Assembly (NCBI GenBank): GCA_018266375.1
Contig: JAFEAO010000003.1
Span: forward strand, 127,578-191,577
Direction of reading: 5' to 3'
Source of the DNA: Bdellovibrionales bacterium
Lineage (GTDB): Bacteria > Bdellovibrionota > UBA1018 > CAIMNF01
Length of the DNA stretch: 64,000 bases
The notes under the pieces were generated by a model. It worked only from the letters and a program-made list of their open reading frames with translations. It made no database searches and was not told the DNA's origin. Shown here in pieces: positions 18,221 to 26,667 of the stretch (position 1 is its first letter; each line of letters begins with the position of its first letter). Both the position numbers and the translations under genes were made by a program.

Positions 18221-19578
18221 TGGGATATCTCTCCCAGTTTGTCTTCGCTTGGAAAGTGGTGATCGGTCTTGTCCCACTTGATCGCTTGCTTGCGCTTCGG
18301 ATCGTTCGGATTGGCGCGGTTGTATTGATAAATCGCGCGGAACGTCGCCACCATATTGATATAGTTGACGAGGAGGACGCGGAATACGCCGACACAAGCG
18401 TGACCTAGACCATAAGTACGATAGGTAAAGCGGAACCGCTGAACTAAACGAATAATGAGGATCGCGGAGTTGGCATAAAAGAGTCGGGTCAAGGTGTCAC
18501 CGTGCACGAAAGGCGGAAGTTGCTTCGACGCCAGCAACGTCAGTGCGGTCACGAAACCGATCCAACCCATGAGGTTAATCGCGTTCGTGACGAGACCTTT
18601 GCGGTCGCGGATACGGCCGTAAATTTTAGCGACGGTCTTCGGTTTAATGAGAGCCACGCCTTGAAGGGTGATGCCAATGATCCAGCGAGTTTTTTGACGG
18701 ATCGAAGTGCGCACGCGATGCGGAAAGTATTCTTGAGTCGCGATCAGCGCTTTGCCAGTGCGGCTCTCCATCGTTAAAAACTTTTGCGACGTGCCGATGT
18801 ACGCCAGGCGCATCGACAAATCGTAGTCTTCGGTGAGACTGTCTTCGTTAAACGCGTACCCGAAATATTCCTGCGCGCGCAACAGGGTTTGAAAACGGAT
18901 AAACGTACCGACGCCCGCGCTTGGAATCGGCATGCCAAGCAACTGACGTGTCGGAATTTCTTTGAGATGGTTTTCCGCGAACTCATCCATGTAAGTGCCC
19001 GAGGTCAAAGAAAAGAGCGAAGTGTGGAGCGCGAAGATCGGAACTTGGCAGAACTCGGTTTTGGAATCGAGTGCGTTGACCGCTTTGAATGAATCGGGGT
19101 GTACCAAGTCTTCAGCATCGTGAAGCACGACAAAGTCAGGCTCCCACGAAGTCGTGTTCGCCTTCTCGACGAGTGCTTTTAAAATATTATTGAGACAATG
19201 CGCTTTCGAGGTTGGTCCGGGACGGTCGACCATGACCAGGTTCACGCGATCCGGAAATTCTTTGGCGAGTCTTCGACCAACCCGAGCGGTGTCCGCGTCG
19301 TTTGGATAAATGCCGATGAACCATTGATAGTTTGCGTAGTCCACGCGCTGAGTGTTGGCGCGAATCATCTGACCGATGACCTCGTATTCGCTCCAAGCCG
19401 GGACCATGACAGCGATCTGCTGCTGAGGGAGGGCGTCGATCGCCGTCCATTCAGCAGCGGTCTTTTTTTCAGGGCGTACGCGGTAGAGGAGGTGGACCAG
19501 ATCGATGATCAAATCGTCGAATCCGCTCACCAAAAAACAAATGGCCAAGGTGAAGAGAAATAACTCAAACCAATGCAT
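18217..19578 (-). CDS. NfrB-like family 2 glycosyltransferase (membrane polysaccharide synthase)
   Basis: Inner-membrane processive glycosyltransferase of about 453 aa. The N-terminal membrane helix with SGFDDLIIDLVHLLYR, then VPAWSEYEVIG, YPNDADT, RPGPTSKAHCLNN, HDAED (about 152-156), SLTEDYDLSMR (about 250) and RQKTRWIIG (about 298) follow E. coli NfrB closely, including the tail AIKWDKTDHHFPS. The D-D-TED-R..RW set for catalysis is intact. It stops there: the C-terminal MshEN c-di-GMP-binding domain of NfrB is absent. ATG at 19578 is favoured (GAGG five bases upstream) over a GTG at 19584. First gene of a tight three-gene unit with the barrel and DUF2334 genes. Confidence 0.88.
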   Translation of the reverse strand: MHWFELFLFTLAICFLVSGFDDLIIDLVHLLYRVRPEKKTAAEWTAIDALPQQQIAVMVPAWSEYEVIGQMIRANTQRVDYANYQWFIGIYPNDADTARVGRRLAKEFPDRVNLVMVDRPGPTSKAHCLNNILKALVEKANTTSWEPDFVVLHDAEDLVHPDSFKAVNALDSKTEFCQVPIFALHTSLFSLTSGTYMDEFAENHLKEIPTRQLLGMPIPSAGVGTFIRFQTLLRAQEYFGYAFNEDSLTEDYDLSMRLAYIGTSQKFLTMESRTGKALIATQEYFPHRVRTSIRQKTRWIIGITLQGVALIKPKTVAKIYGRIRDRKGLVTNAINLMGWIGFVTALTLLASKQLPPFVHGDTLTRLFYANSAILIIRLVQRFRFTYRTYGLGHACVGVFRVLLVNYINMVATFRAIYQYNRANPNDPKRKQAIKWDKTDHHFPSEDKLGEISQ

Positions 19579-19632
19579 CCACACCTCGTTTAAGTTGAAG
19601 AGAAATATTGAATGGTTGATGGGCTTTCATGC

Positions 19633-19654
19633 CTCGTGACGTCCGTATCACGAG
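19633..19654. promoter_or_regulatory. Inverted repeat upstream of the glycosyltransferase operon
   Basis: CTCGTGA (19633-19639) and TCACGAG (19648-19654) are perfect arms with an 8-base spacer, 55-76 bases before the glycosyltransferase start. The GTGA/TCAC half-sites recall CRP/FNR or GntR-type operators, but the spacing differs from the CRP consensus. Confidence 0.4.
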
Positions 19655-19739
19655 TACAATTGAAGCAAGTCTAATGCCATCGGTCAAACCTAAATAAAGA
19701 CAATCTCAAGTATAGATCGACGGCAAAATGACGCGGTTT

Positions 19740-20390
19740 TTAAGACGCAGGGCTGTGTCCGGTGGACTCCAACGCTTGATAGCGGATATCTTCGATTTGA
19801 ACGTCGGCGTCCTCGGTATAAAGGCCGATTGCACCAGGTTCGGTATAAAGCTCTCGATTGGTATCTACATTGATTTGACGAACCGGCCCGCGATCGATTT
19901 GGACCGAGAGATGTCCGTCTTGTTTGGTGACTCTAAAGGTGTGCCACTCGCTTGGATCGATGAGTTTAGGTTCGTCCGCGGTGTGAACGAACTTTTGATC
20001 GATCTCGCCCCAGGCTTTTCCCACTTCGATTCCATTGGTTTTTAGGATCAAATAGTTCGTTTTCTTGAATTCGCCGTCCGGACGATAGTTAAAAAATAGC
20101 CACAGAGTTTCCCACGGCTGTATCTCGCTTGCCGGTATTCGAAGTTGCGCGCGCACGCGATACTTAAACTCAATCGTGAAGTCCTTTACCGGATGTCGTT
20201 CGGTTTCAGTGGAGAGGGCGAGTGCAGAGTGGGTCTCGCTCAGGCGCTTGGCGGCTTTGGGAGAAAGGGATACCCCATGCGCCTTAATGTCGGCTTTCCC
20301 CATCCCTTCGTACGCAATTCTCCAATCCGTCGCCTGCGATGAGGCGAGGTGGCTTAATAGCGCGATGAATAGGACCTGATTTACTTTCAT
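19740..20390 (-). CDS. Exported concanavalin/LamG-like glycan-binding protein (DUF1080-like)
   Basis: A 216-aa protein with a signal peptide ending SQAT and one all-beta jelly-roll domain. Strands such as FTIEFKYRVRAQLRIP, ETLWLFFNYRPDG, NYLILKTNGIEVG, DPSEWHTFRVTKQDGHLSVQ and GAIGLYTEDADVQIEDIR follow the pattern of DUF1080 (3-keto-disaccharide hydrolase-like) and LamG domains. That fold binds or cleaves sugars. GAGGAG lies two bases before the ATG. It precedes the NfrB-like glycosyltransferase on the same strand with a 160-base gap, so it may act on the same polymer. Enzymatic role unproven. Confidence 0.65.
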   Translation of the reverse strand: MKVNQVLFIALLSHLASSQATDWRIAYEGMGKADIKAHGVSLSPKAAKRLSETHSALALSTETERHPVKDFTIEFKYRVRAQLRIPASEIQPWETLWLFFNYRPDGEFKKTNYLILKTNGIEVGKAWGEIDQKFVHTADEPKLIDPSEWHTFRVTKQDGHLSVQIDRGPVRQINVDTNRELYTEPGAIGLYTEDADVQIEDIRYQALESTGHSPAS

Positions 20391-20645
20391 AGCTCCTCAT
20401 GGGGCGTATCGTCATTTTCTTGACGTTACATTAATGTTATTTAATAAATATGAGTAATATCAGGGGTTTAGTTATTTTGGCTCCAGCGCTATATAATATT
20501 TTCACGTGGAGTGACGAATAAGCCATGTAGTGAAATCATCGCTGCGATTGCGAAAGCAAAGTCCAACTTATCGAGTATCGTTGGTCAAGATGGCGGAATT
20601 GTAAGCTTGGTTGACGCTCGCACTTGGAATGGAAACAATAGAGGT

Positions 20646-21023
20646 ATGCTGCTTTTCGGTTTGCTGATGATTTTGCTTCAAGGAGTCCCGGCGTACGCAC
20701 AGGAAGAGACAACGGCTGCACCGAAAACTCCCGCCGCGGGTGCGACGAGTTCCGATAGCTCCGACTACGAAATCGATTACGAAGAAGAACCTGAAAGCGT
20801 AGATCAATCCGCCGATACCGGCGAAGGCGCTGAAGAGCCTCCCGCTCCGGTAAAAGGTAAAAAGAAACCAACCAAGAAAGCCGCGCCGAGGGTAAAGGCC
20901 GATCGCAACGCGCCAGCCCTGACCGGAACGCGTTCGACAAACCGGTTTGCGCCGATTCTGAAATCCGATACCAAAAGCATTTACAAAAAGAACGGGAAAG
21001 CGCTCGATGTGGACACGGATTGA
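20646..21023 (+). CDS. Small exported low-complexity protein
   Basis: Unrecognised 125-aa product. From the ATG at 20646 it begins with a signal peptide (MLLFGLLMILLQGVPAYAQ), then an acidic Ser/Asp/Glu stretch, a Pro/Lys-rich segment (PVKGKKKPTKKAAP) and a short basic tail. No fold is evident and much may be disordered. A GTG at 20511 would extend the frame by 45 residues but lies about 14 bases from a TATAAT (20492-20497), so it would sit at the transcription start. Its last 17 bases overlap the CCA enzyme gene, implying translational coupling. Confidence 0.55.
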   Translation: MLLFGLLMILLQGVPAYAQEETTAAPKTPAAGATSSDSSDYEIDYEEEPESVDQSADTGEGAEEPPAPVKGKKKPTKKAAPRVKADRNAPALTGTRSTNRFAPILKSDTKSIYKKNGKALDVDTD

Positions 21024-22311
21024 AAAACCACTCGTGATACCGGCCGATGTTCGCCAGGTCGTTTCAAGCCTGACCGACGCGGGCTTTGAGTCTTACATCG
21101 TCGGCGGCGCGGTACGTGATTCGATTCGGGGAGTTCCGGTCGCTGATTTCGATGTGGCGACTCAGGCGCGTCCTGAAGAAGTCGAAAAGATTTTTTCGAA
21201 GGTGATCGAAGTCGGCCGCAGTTTTGGCGTGATGAAGGTGATCAGCGAGGCCGGCCGGCCGGTCGAAGTCGCGACTTTTCGTAAAGACGGAGATTATGCC
21301 GATCACCGCCATCCAAAAAGCGTGCAGTTTAGTTCGGTGACGGAAGATGCTTCGCGCCGCGATTTTACGGTGAACGCGCTTTACTACGACGTCAAAACCG
21401 GACAGGTGCTCGATGAGTTCGGCGGTTTGCAGGACATCAAAGACAAAAAGATACGCGCGATCGGCGATCCGGCGAAGCGCTTTAAAGAGGACTCCTTGCG
21501 CTTGATCCGTGCCGTGAGATTCGCGGCGTGTTTCGGATTTAAGATCGAGGATGCGACTCAGTTGGCGATTCAACAAAGCTCGACGCTCATTCGTAAAGTA
21601 AGCGTAGAGCGGATTCGCGACGAGCTCGAAAAGATTTTTTTGGGACCGAACGCGAAGGCCGCGATGATCGAAATCGATCAGCTGAAATTACTCGAGAGCG
21701 TGCTTCCCGAGGTCGCGGCGGCGCGAATTGAAAACCGCCGCGCTTGGGATCAAACGCTCCGTGTTTTGAATTATCTCCCTAAGGTGAGCGAGAAGGCGGT
21801 TGACCCGCAGGCTTTGCCGATCCCGGCGTCGATTTATTGGACGTGGGTATTGCTCCCTTCGATGCGTTTGCAAGCCATGGACAAACGCGAAGAAGCGATT
21901 CGTAAGGTCGGGGCGAGGCTCAGGCTTTCGAACGAGATGATCGATCAAATGGTTTATTTTTCGCGCGAGACCGCGAAGTTCCGCGACGCTTTTTCGATGC
22001 GCGAGGCGACGCTTTTGCGTTGGATGCGCGAGACGGATTTCCCGCTTCTGATGCAATTTCACGAGGTCGATGCGATCGCGTTTGACGGCAATTTATCCGG
22101 TCTCGAGTTCGTACGATCGATTTATCCAGAAGCCAAGCGCCGTTTTGAGTCTAAGCCTTTGTTAACCGGTGACGATCTCGTGAAGCTCGGCATGAATCCG
22201 GGCCGGCAATTTACCGAGATCTTGCGTGCGGTGGAGGATCTCTCGCTTGAGGGCAAGCTCGGAACGAAGGAAGAAGCGCTCGAATACGTGCTCAAGCAGT
22301 TCGTGAAGTGA
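21007..22311 (+). CDS. cca: CCA tRNA nucleotidyltransferase / poly(A) polymerase family
   Basis: Class II nucleotidyltransferase of 434 aa that adds or repairs the tRNA 3' CCA, or polyadenylates RNA. Head domain: GGAVRD at 33-38, DFDVAT with the metal-binding Asp pair at 47-52, and RRDFTVNAL at 117-125 for nucleotide recognition. The neck/body continues with VRFAACFGFKIEDAT and RIRDELEKIFLGPNA. Length and layout suit a CCA enzyme rather than the longer PcnB. The ATG at 21007 overlaps the preceding small gene by 17 bases. Confidence 0.88.
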   Translation: MWTRIEKPLVIPADVRQVVSSLTDAGFESYIVGGAVRDSIRGVPVADFDVATQARPEEVEKIFSKVIEVGRSFGVMKVISEAGRPVEVATFRKDGDYADHRHPKSVQFSSVTEDASRRDFTVNALYYDVKTGQVLDEFGGLQDIKDKKIRAIGDPAKRFKEDSLRLIRAVRFAACFGFKIEDATQLAIQQSSTLIRKVSVERIRDELEKIFLGPNAKAAMIEIDQLKLLESVLPEVAAARIENRRAWDQTLRVLNYLPKVSEKAVDPQALPIPASIYWTWVLLPSMRLQAMDKREEAIRKVGARLRLSNEMIDQMVYFSRETAKFRDAFSMREATLLRWMRETDFPLLMQFHEVDAIAFDGNLSGLEFVRSIYPEAKRRFESKPLLTGDDLVKLGMNPGRQFTEILRAVEDLSLEGKLGTKEEALEYVLKQFVK

Positions 22312-22435
22312 TCACTTTTAAAGCGGCGCGCAATATATTTCTATTCTAAATCTGTGTAATTATTGTCGATAAATCTGTCATTGCGATGTCGTTTTTCCTC
22401 ATGTTCTGTCAGTCGATTGACCGATGTGTACTTGA

Positions 22436-23470
22436 ATGAAGCTGTGGAAAGCTACAATTGCAGTGCTGCTTGTCGCCGTGACAACCGCTGGCGTTAATAA
22501 CGCTTGCGCGGGGGCAATGGGGCCTGCTTTCCATGAGATGGCCCATCTTCTCGGCCAACCGCTCTCGGTTCAACAAACCGCAGAAGCGCAGAGCGCTGAA
22601 GGTGGCGCGCAACAACTTCATCAAGACACCAGCACGACCATCCTCGGTCACACTGTCAATTTGATTACGATCAATCTTCAAACGCAGCCGGCCGGCAATG
22701 CGACTCCGACTCCGGATCCGTCGGCGACTCCCGACGTGGGAGGAACGGCGGTCGGAAGTACGGTGACTGACATCGAGGGATCATTTACTTTCGAAAACGG
22801 AACTCCAAAAGGCATTGGCACGGGCGGAGGCTTTGGGGGGGTTTTAGGCGCGATCGGAGATGCGGTCGCGAACGCACCCGAGGTCGCGCCAACACCTGCG
22901 CAAGGGGTAGTGCTCAATCAACATGATCTGTATATCGGCGGCGTGCGTGTGTGGAATGGAGCACTTCGTTACGATCAGGGTTCGCTTGTTTACTCGGGCG
23001 GAGTGGCGCCGACGCAAGTTCCGATCCCGATTTTTGCTTATCCGCTTGGACCGGTGCTTTTGCAAGTCGAAGCCGGTGTGGAGTTTGAGGGCAATGTCTC
23101 GGTTAAGATTACTCCGGGGGTCTCGTATCCGTTGACCGATTCTTCGGTGACGGCGGATCTCCAGGCAAAACTCTACGCCGCCGGTTACATCGATGCTTAC
23201 GCACGTTTGCTCTTTTTGCGCGCCGGAGTCGAAGGACGCATCAACGTCATCGACGCGGTTGCAGGCTGGTACTCGACGTTCTTTTTGACGGGGATGAAGC
23301 CGATCTCAACGAGCTACGGTTATGCACGGCTCTTGAGCGGCAGCGTGAACGGATTTGTGGACTTTAACTTGATTTTTGGAAGATGGCGGAGGCTCATCAA
23401 TAAAAGTTTCTTTAGCTGGAAAGGCAAGTGTCTCGATTTTACCGGGGGAGATTTATCATGCGCAAATTAG
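22436..23470 (+). CDS. Exported protein of unknown function
   Basis: Unrecognised 344-aa protein with a signal peptide (residues 1-26). Residues 35-140 are rich in Gln, Thr, Pro and Gly (TPTPDPSATPD, then GGGFGGVLG), a flexible linker. Residues 160-344 look like a beta-rich domain with repeated VxVxxG strands and three to four late cysteines. Its last 13 bases overlap the next gene, whose Shine-Dalgarno lies inside it, so the pair is co-translated. The start ATG has no clear Shine-Dalgarno. Likely periplasmic or outer-membrane associated. Confidence 0.65.
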   Translation: MKLWKATIAVLLVAVTTAGVNNACAGAMGPAFHEMAHLLGQPLSVQQTAEAQSAEGGAQQLHQDTSTTILGHTVNLITINLQTQPAGNATPTPDPSATPDVGGTAVGSTVTDIEGSFTFENGTPKGIGTGGGFGGVLGAIGDAVANAPEVAPTPAQGVVLNQHDLYIGGVRVWNGALRYDQGSLVYSGGVAPTQVPIPIFAYPLGPVLLQVEAGVEFEGNVSVKITPGVSYPLTDSSVTADLQAKLYAAGYIDAYARLLFLRAGVEGRINVIDAVAGWYSTFFLTGMKPISTSYGYARLLSGSVNGFVDFNLIFGRWRRLINKSFFSWKGKCLDFTGGDLSCAN

Positions 23471-24966
23471 CCGCAATTTTTGGGCTCGCACCCATGGTTT
23501 TGGGAGCAGTTTGGATACAATTTTTTCAGCATCCCGCAGTCGAAGTCGAAGAGTTAGCCAAGATCGAAACCGTCGATTCGGCAACCAAAGCCGAGCGCGC
23601 GCCCGCGGTTCAGAGCAATGATTGGCATCGCTTGTATCGTTTCCGCCGCGAGATCAGCGCCCGCACGCCCGAAAAATCCATCATGCAGTTTGATTTGCGT
23701 GGAACGCTCGACCTTGCCAAGCAGGGGGAGTGGATCCGGGCTTCGTTCCGCTTGGATAAAACCAAAAAAAGCGAAGCCGTCGAGTCTTCGATCCCGTTTT
23801 ATTTTTCGATGAACGAGCAGGGCGAATTGGGCGAGATCCGTTCGCGCAGCTACACGAGCGAAGACATCGATCAGCAATTGATATTGAAAGACCTCGCTTT
23901 GATTTTTGCGTATCGCACGCCGATCGACACTGCGGGCGACGTCCAGATCCGCGTCCGCGTGTCGGATAAGCAGGATACGTTTCAGAAACAAAAAATCCAG
24001 TACAAGGGTTTGATCGGCACGCAGGTCAAGATCAAGAAATCCGACCATCGCATCAAGCGAGATCTCACGATGTTTGCCGGTGTTGAAGTCACCGAAATGA
24101 ATCAGATCGAAACCTTATCGAAATACCAATTGCGTCTCGAAAAGACCGAAGAACTCACCGACTCGTTCGCGAAGCCCGAAGAAATCACCGCGATGACCCT
24201 GCTGCCGGCGAACGCGATCGTGAGCGCCGAAGTCGAGCGTCCGGTGCAAAGCTGGAAAAAGCTGAAGCCCGAACTTGGCGACGTCAACATCATGATTTCG
24301 GAAAAGCGCATGGCGTTTTTCCACGAGCTGATCCGCACGCTCAAGAAAGACCCGAAAGCCTTGGCTGAGTTCCGCGATTGGATGGCGGATCGCCGTAAGG
24401 CGGGATTCAACGGGCACGAAGACTTTCTATTCGGACTCGGAATTTTGAGCGCGATCGGTACGATCTACGCACAATCCGAGATGGTGCGCTTTTACCGCGA
24501 TGCGCGCGACTCCGCGATTTTGAACGCCTTTACGACGATGAACGCGCCGGTCACTCCGGAGACTCGAGATTTCTTAAAAGACCGCGCTCAGGCACTGAAC
24601 TACAGTGAATGGACTCCGGCTTTGTTCGCGTTAGGCAGCAGTATTCGCACGCAAGAAGACGAAGGCGCCGTCAATCTGATACTGAATCGTTATCGCCAGG
24701 CGACCAACGTCAGCGAGAAGATGGAAATTTTGGATGCGATTGGGAACTCAGGCAGCGCTCGTTTTTTGCAAACGCTCGTGAGAGTGATTCAAGATAAACG
24801 CAGCCCGGAATTGCTCGTAACCAAGGCGATCTTCGCGATGCGCCTCATGAAGGGCTCCGAAGCCCGCTCGATCCTGAGTCAAATGGTAGCGGATCGCAAC
24901 TACGAGCCGTACAAGCTCATTATCAGTTCGACGATGAGTTATCTGCCGGTAAAGTCGGATCTCTAG
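23458..24966 (+). CDS. Exported beta-domain plus HEAT-like protein, unknown
   Basis: A 502-aa protein starting at the ATG at 23458 (GGGGGAG seven bases upstream). Residues 1-20 are a membrane-anchor or signal segment. Residues about 50-240 are strand-rich (FDLRGTLDLAKQGEWIRASF, DVQIRVRVSDKQDTF). Residues about 270-500 are helical, with HEAT-like repeats near the end (EILDAIGNSGSARFLQTL, TKAIFAMRLMKGSEARSIL). A beta barrel followed by HEAT-like helices recalls the N-terminal lipid-transfer module of vitellogenin/MTP, but this is only a layout resemblance. Translationally coupled to the preceding exported protein. Confidence 0.65.
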   Translation: MRKLAAIFGLAPMVLGAVWIQFFQHPAVEVEELAKIETVDSATKAERAPAVQSNDWHRLYRFRREISARTPEKSIMQFDLRGTLDLAKQGEWIRASFRLDKTKKSEAVESSIPFYFSMNEQGELGEIRSRSYTSEDIDQQLILKDLALIFAYRTPIDTAGDVQIRVRVSDKQDTFQKQKIQYKGLIGTQVKIKKSDHRIKRDLTMFAGVEVTEMNQIETLSKYQLRLEKTEELTDSFAKPEEITAMTLLPANAIVSAEVERPVQSWKKLKPELGDVNIMISEKRMAFFHELIRTLKKDPKALAEFRDWMADRRKAGFNGHEDFLFGLGILSAIGTIYAQSEMVRFYRDARDSAILNAFTTMNAPVTPETRDFLKDRAQALNYSEWTPALFALGSSIRTQEDEGAVNLILNRYRQATNVSEKMEILDAIGNSGSARFLQTLVRVIQDKRSPELLVTKAIFAMRLMKGSEARSILSQMVADRNYEPYKLIISSTMSYLPVKSDL

Positions 24967-25015
24967 CTAAAACGCCTAGCTCTAGTTCGAATGTTTACCG
25001 ACGCGCGTGGGGAAG

Positions 25016-26602
25016 CTAGTTCGCCGCCGTCACCCAGTTCAGCATGACCACGAGGCGTGTGGCAGAGCCTTTATGGCCCTCCGACGGGTAGGTTTCGTCG
25101 ATCACGATCTTCATCTGTTCGAGTTTCGGGTCCGCCTGTTTCCACTGCTCGAAAAGCTCGTTGGCGCCGGGGATGCGGGCGTAGAATACAAATGCCTTCG
25201 TTGCTGGATCGGCAAGACGTTTGATGAGGTCCGCTTTCTGTTCGTCCAGGTGCTCGGCATTGAAAGCCCAGCCGGCTTTTTTGGAAAGAATCGGAAGCAC
25301 CGGTAGTGAGAAGTCGCTCGAAAAAATCACCATCGAAGACGGCGTGCGATCCGGAATGCTCGCGAGCGCCTCACGCACACGCTCGGAGGCTTTGACATAA
25401 TTGGTGAGACGGAAAGTCGCATCCGTCGAGAGCGTGTAGCCAAAGCCCATGGTCAAAGCGACGATCAAACCCGCGTAGGCGGGTTTGATTTTAGACAACC
25501 AGCCGCAGCCGTAAAATAAAATCGGGAGAATGAACGGAAGCGCGTAGTAATCGTGCACGTAAAACGAAGATGCAAAGATAAGCGCGAATAAAACGTAGCA
25601 AATAAAGTGGAGGTCGATCAACATCCACGCTGTGGAGCGAGTCATATCCTGTTGTCTACCTGTGCGCGATGCTGCAAAGCCGATAAGAGCCGCGAGCGAG
25701 AGCACGATCGTCGGATTTTTTACAAACACCCAAGTCACAAAACGCAGATAAAACTTGGTCTCCCCAAGGAAAGGGCCTGCGAGGTGGCCGTATCCGTTCG
25801 AACCCATGTACTCGGTGATCGGATTGGGAATGTGATTGGTGATAAAATAGTAGAGGTACGCCAGAGTCGGTGCGCCGGCAAGAACCGAAAAAAATGCGGT
25901 AGCAGCGCGATAGCTCCATTTGGTACGGCTCTTTTCGCTCATCCACATGTCGTAAAAAAATAGCGCCAGTAGCGCGAACACCGCGAAGTATTTGAGCAGG
26001 CAAGCCATCATGAGCGCGGCATACGAGGTGAACTGAGGTCGATCAGGACTTTTAGCGTGCAGCCGGACAGCATAAGCAACCGCGATCAGCGCGAGCATCG
26101 CGAGATCCGGAATCACCGACGCCGAATAAATTTGAAACCCTGGTAACCAGACGAGGAGGGCGGGCGCGAGCCAGATCGCGACCATGGATTTTTTAGCAGG
26201 TGGGGCAATCGGCGCCTCACGAGTAGGTGGCGGTACCAAGAAAAGAGTTTTTGCAATTGCGCGTACCGCGAACAACAGAACGATGGCAAAAATAAAGCTG
26301 GTCACGCGTCCGGCGTGGACTGCGGTCATCCCTGTTAGCGATCCCAGACCTGCGGCGATCCAGTGGAAGAGGGGGACCTCTTCAGCCCAGGGGCCGGGGC
26401 CGTTGTGCCAGGGTTCAGCAAAATAACGGATCGGGAATCCGCGATCGATATCGCCCCTCATCCATGACTCGATCATGTGTGCGACGAAGTTTTGCTTACC
26501 GACTTGGCCCTCGATAATTTGAGGCCAAAAAAGATGCGTAAAAGGGATCGCGAGCCCGCCGGCCAACATCAGATAAATCGCGATCGTAAATAGAGCTGGC
26601 AT
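25016..26602 (-). CDS. Membrane glycosyltransferase (GT39/ArnT-like, GT-C fold)
   Basis: Polytopic inner-membrane protein of about 528 aa with roughly ten hydrophobic helices. An early acidic loop after the first helix (including GDIDRGFPIRYFAEPWHNGP) and the helix spacing fit GT-C transferases that use polyprenyl-phosphate sugars, such as dolichyl-phosphate-mannose or ArnT-type enzymes. The C-terminal 150 residues form a soluble periplasmic domain (SSMVIFSSDFSLPVLPIL onward). The ATG at 26602 is preferred; the frame can extend to a TTG at 26620. Divergent from a second glycosyltransferase, which suggests a shared glycan task. Confidence 0.72.
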   Translation of the reverse strand: MPALFTIAIYLMLAGGLAIPFTHLFWPQIIEGQVGKQNFVAHMIESWMRGDIDRGFPIRYFAEPWHNGPGPWAEEVPLFHWIAAGLGSLTGMTAVHAGRVTSFIFAIVLLFAVRAIAKTLFLVPPPTREAPIAPPAKKSMVAIWLAPALLVWLPGFQIYSASVIPDLAMLALIAVAYAVRLHAKSPDRPQFTSYAALMMACLLKYFAVFALLALFFYDMWMSEKSRTKWSYRAATAFFSVLAGAPTLAYLYYFITNHIPNPITEYMGSNGYGHLAGPFLGETKFYLRFVTWVFVKNPTIVLSLAALIGFAASRTGRQQDMTRSTAWMLIDLHFICYVLFALIFASSFYVHDYYALPFILPILFYGCGWLSKIKPAYAGLIVALTMGFGYTLSTDATFRLTNYVKASERVREALASIPDRTPSSMVIFSSDFSLPVLPILSKKAGWAFNAEHLDEQKADLIKRLADPATKAFVFYARIPGANELFEQWKQADPKLEQMKIVIDETYPSEGHKGSATRLVVMLNWVTAAN

Positions 26603-26667
26603 GGCTCGAGTATGGCGCAAACTCCCGGTATTCGCGAGTTAAAAGATGTGTTAGCTTGGGGTTTCGC

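Noticed and set aside
17465..18397. Longer 310-aa reading of the barrel protein
   Set aside because: The first 59 residues overlap the glycosyltransferase in another frame and precede a clean signal peptide at 18220.
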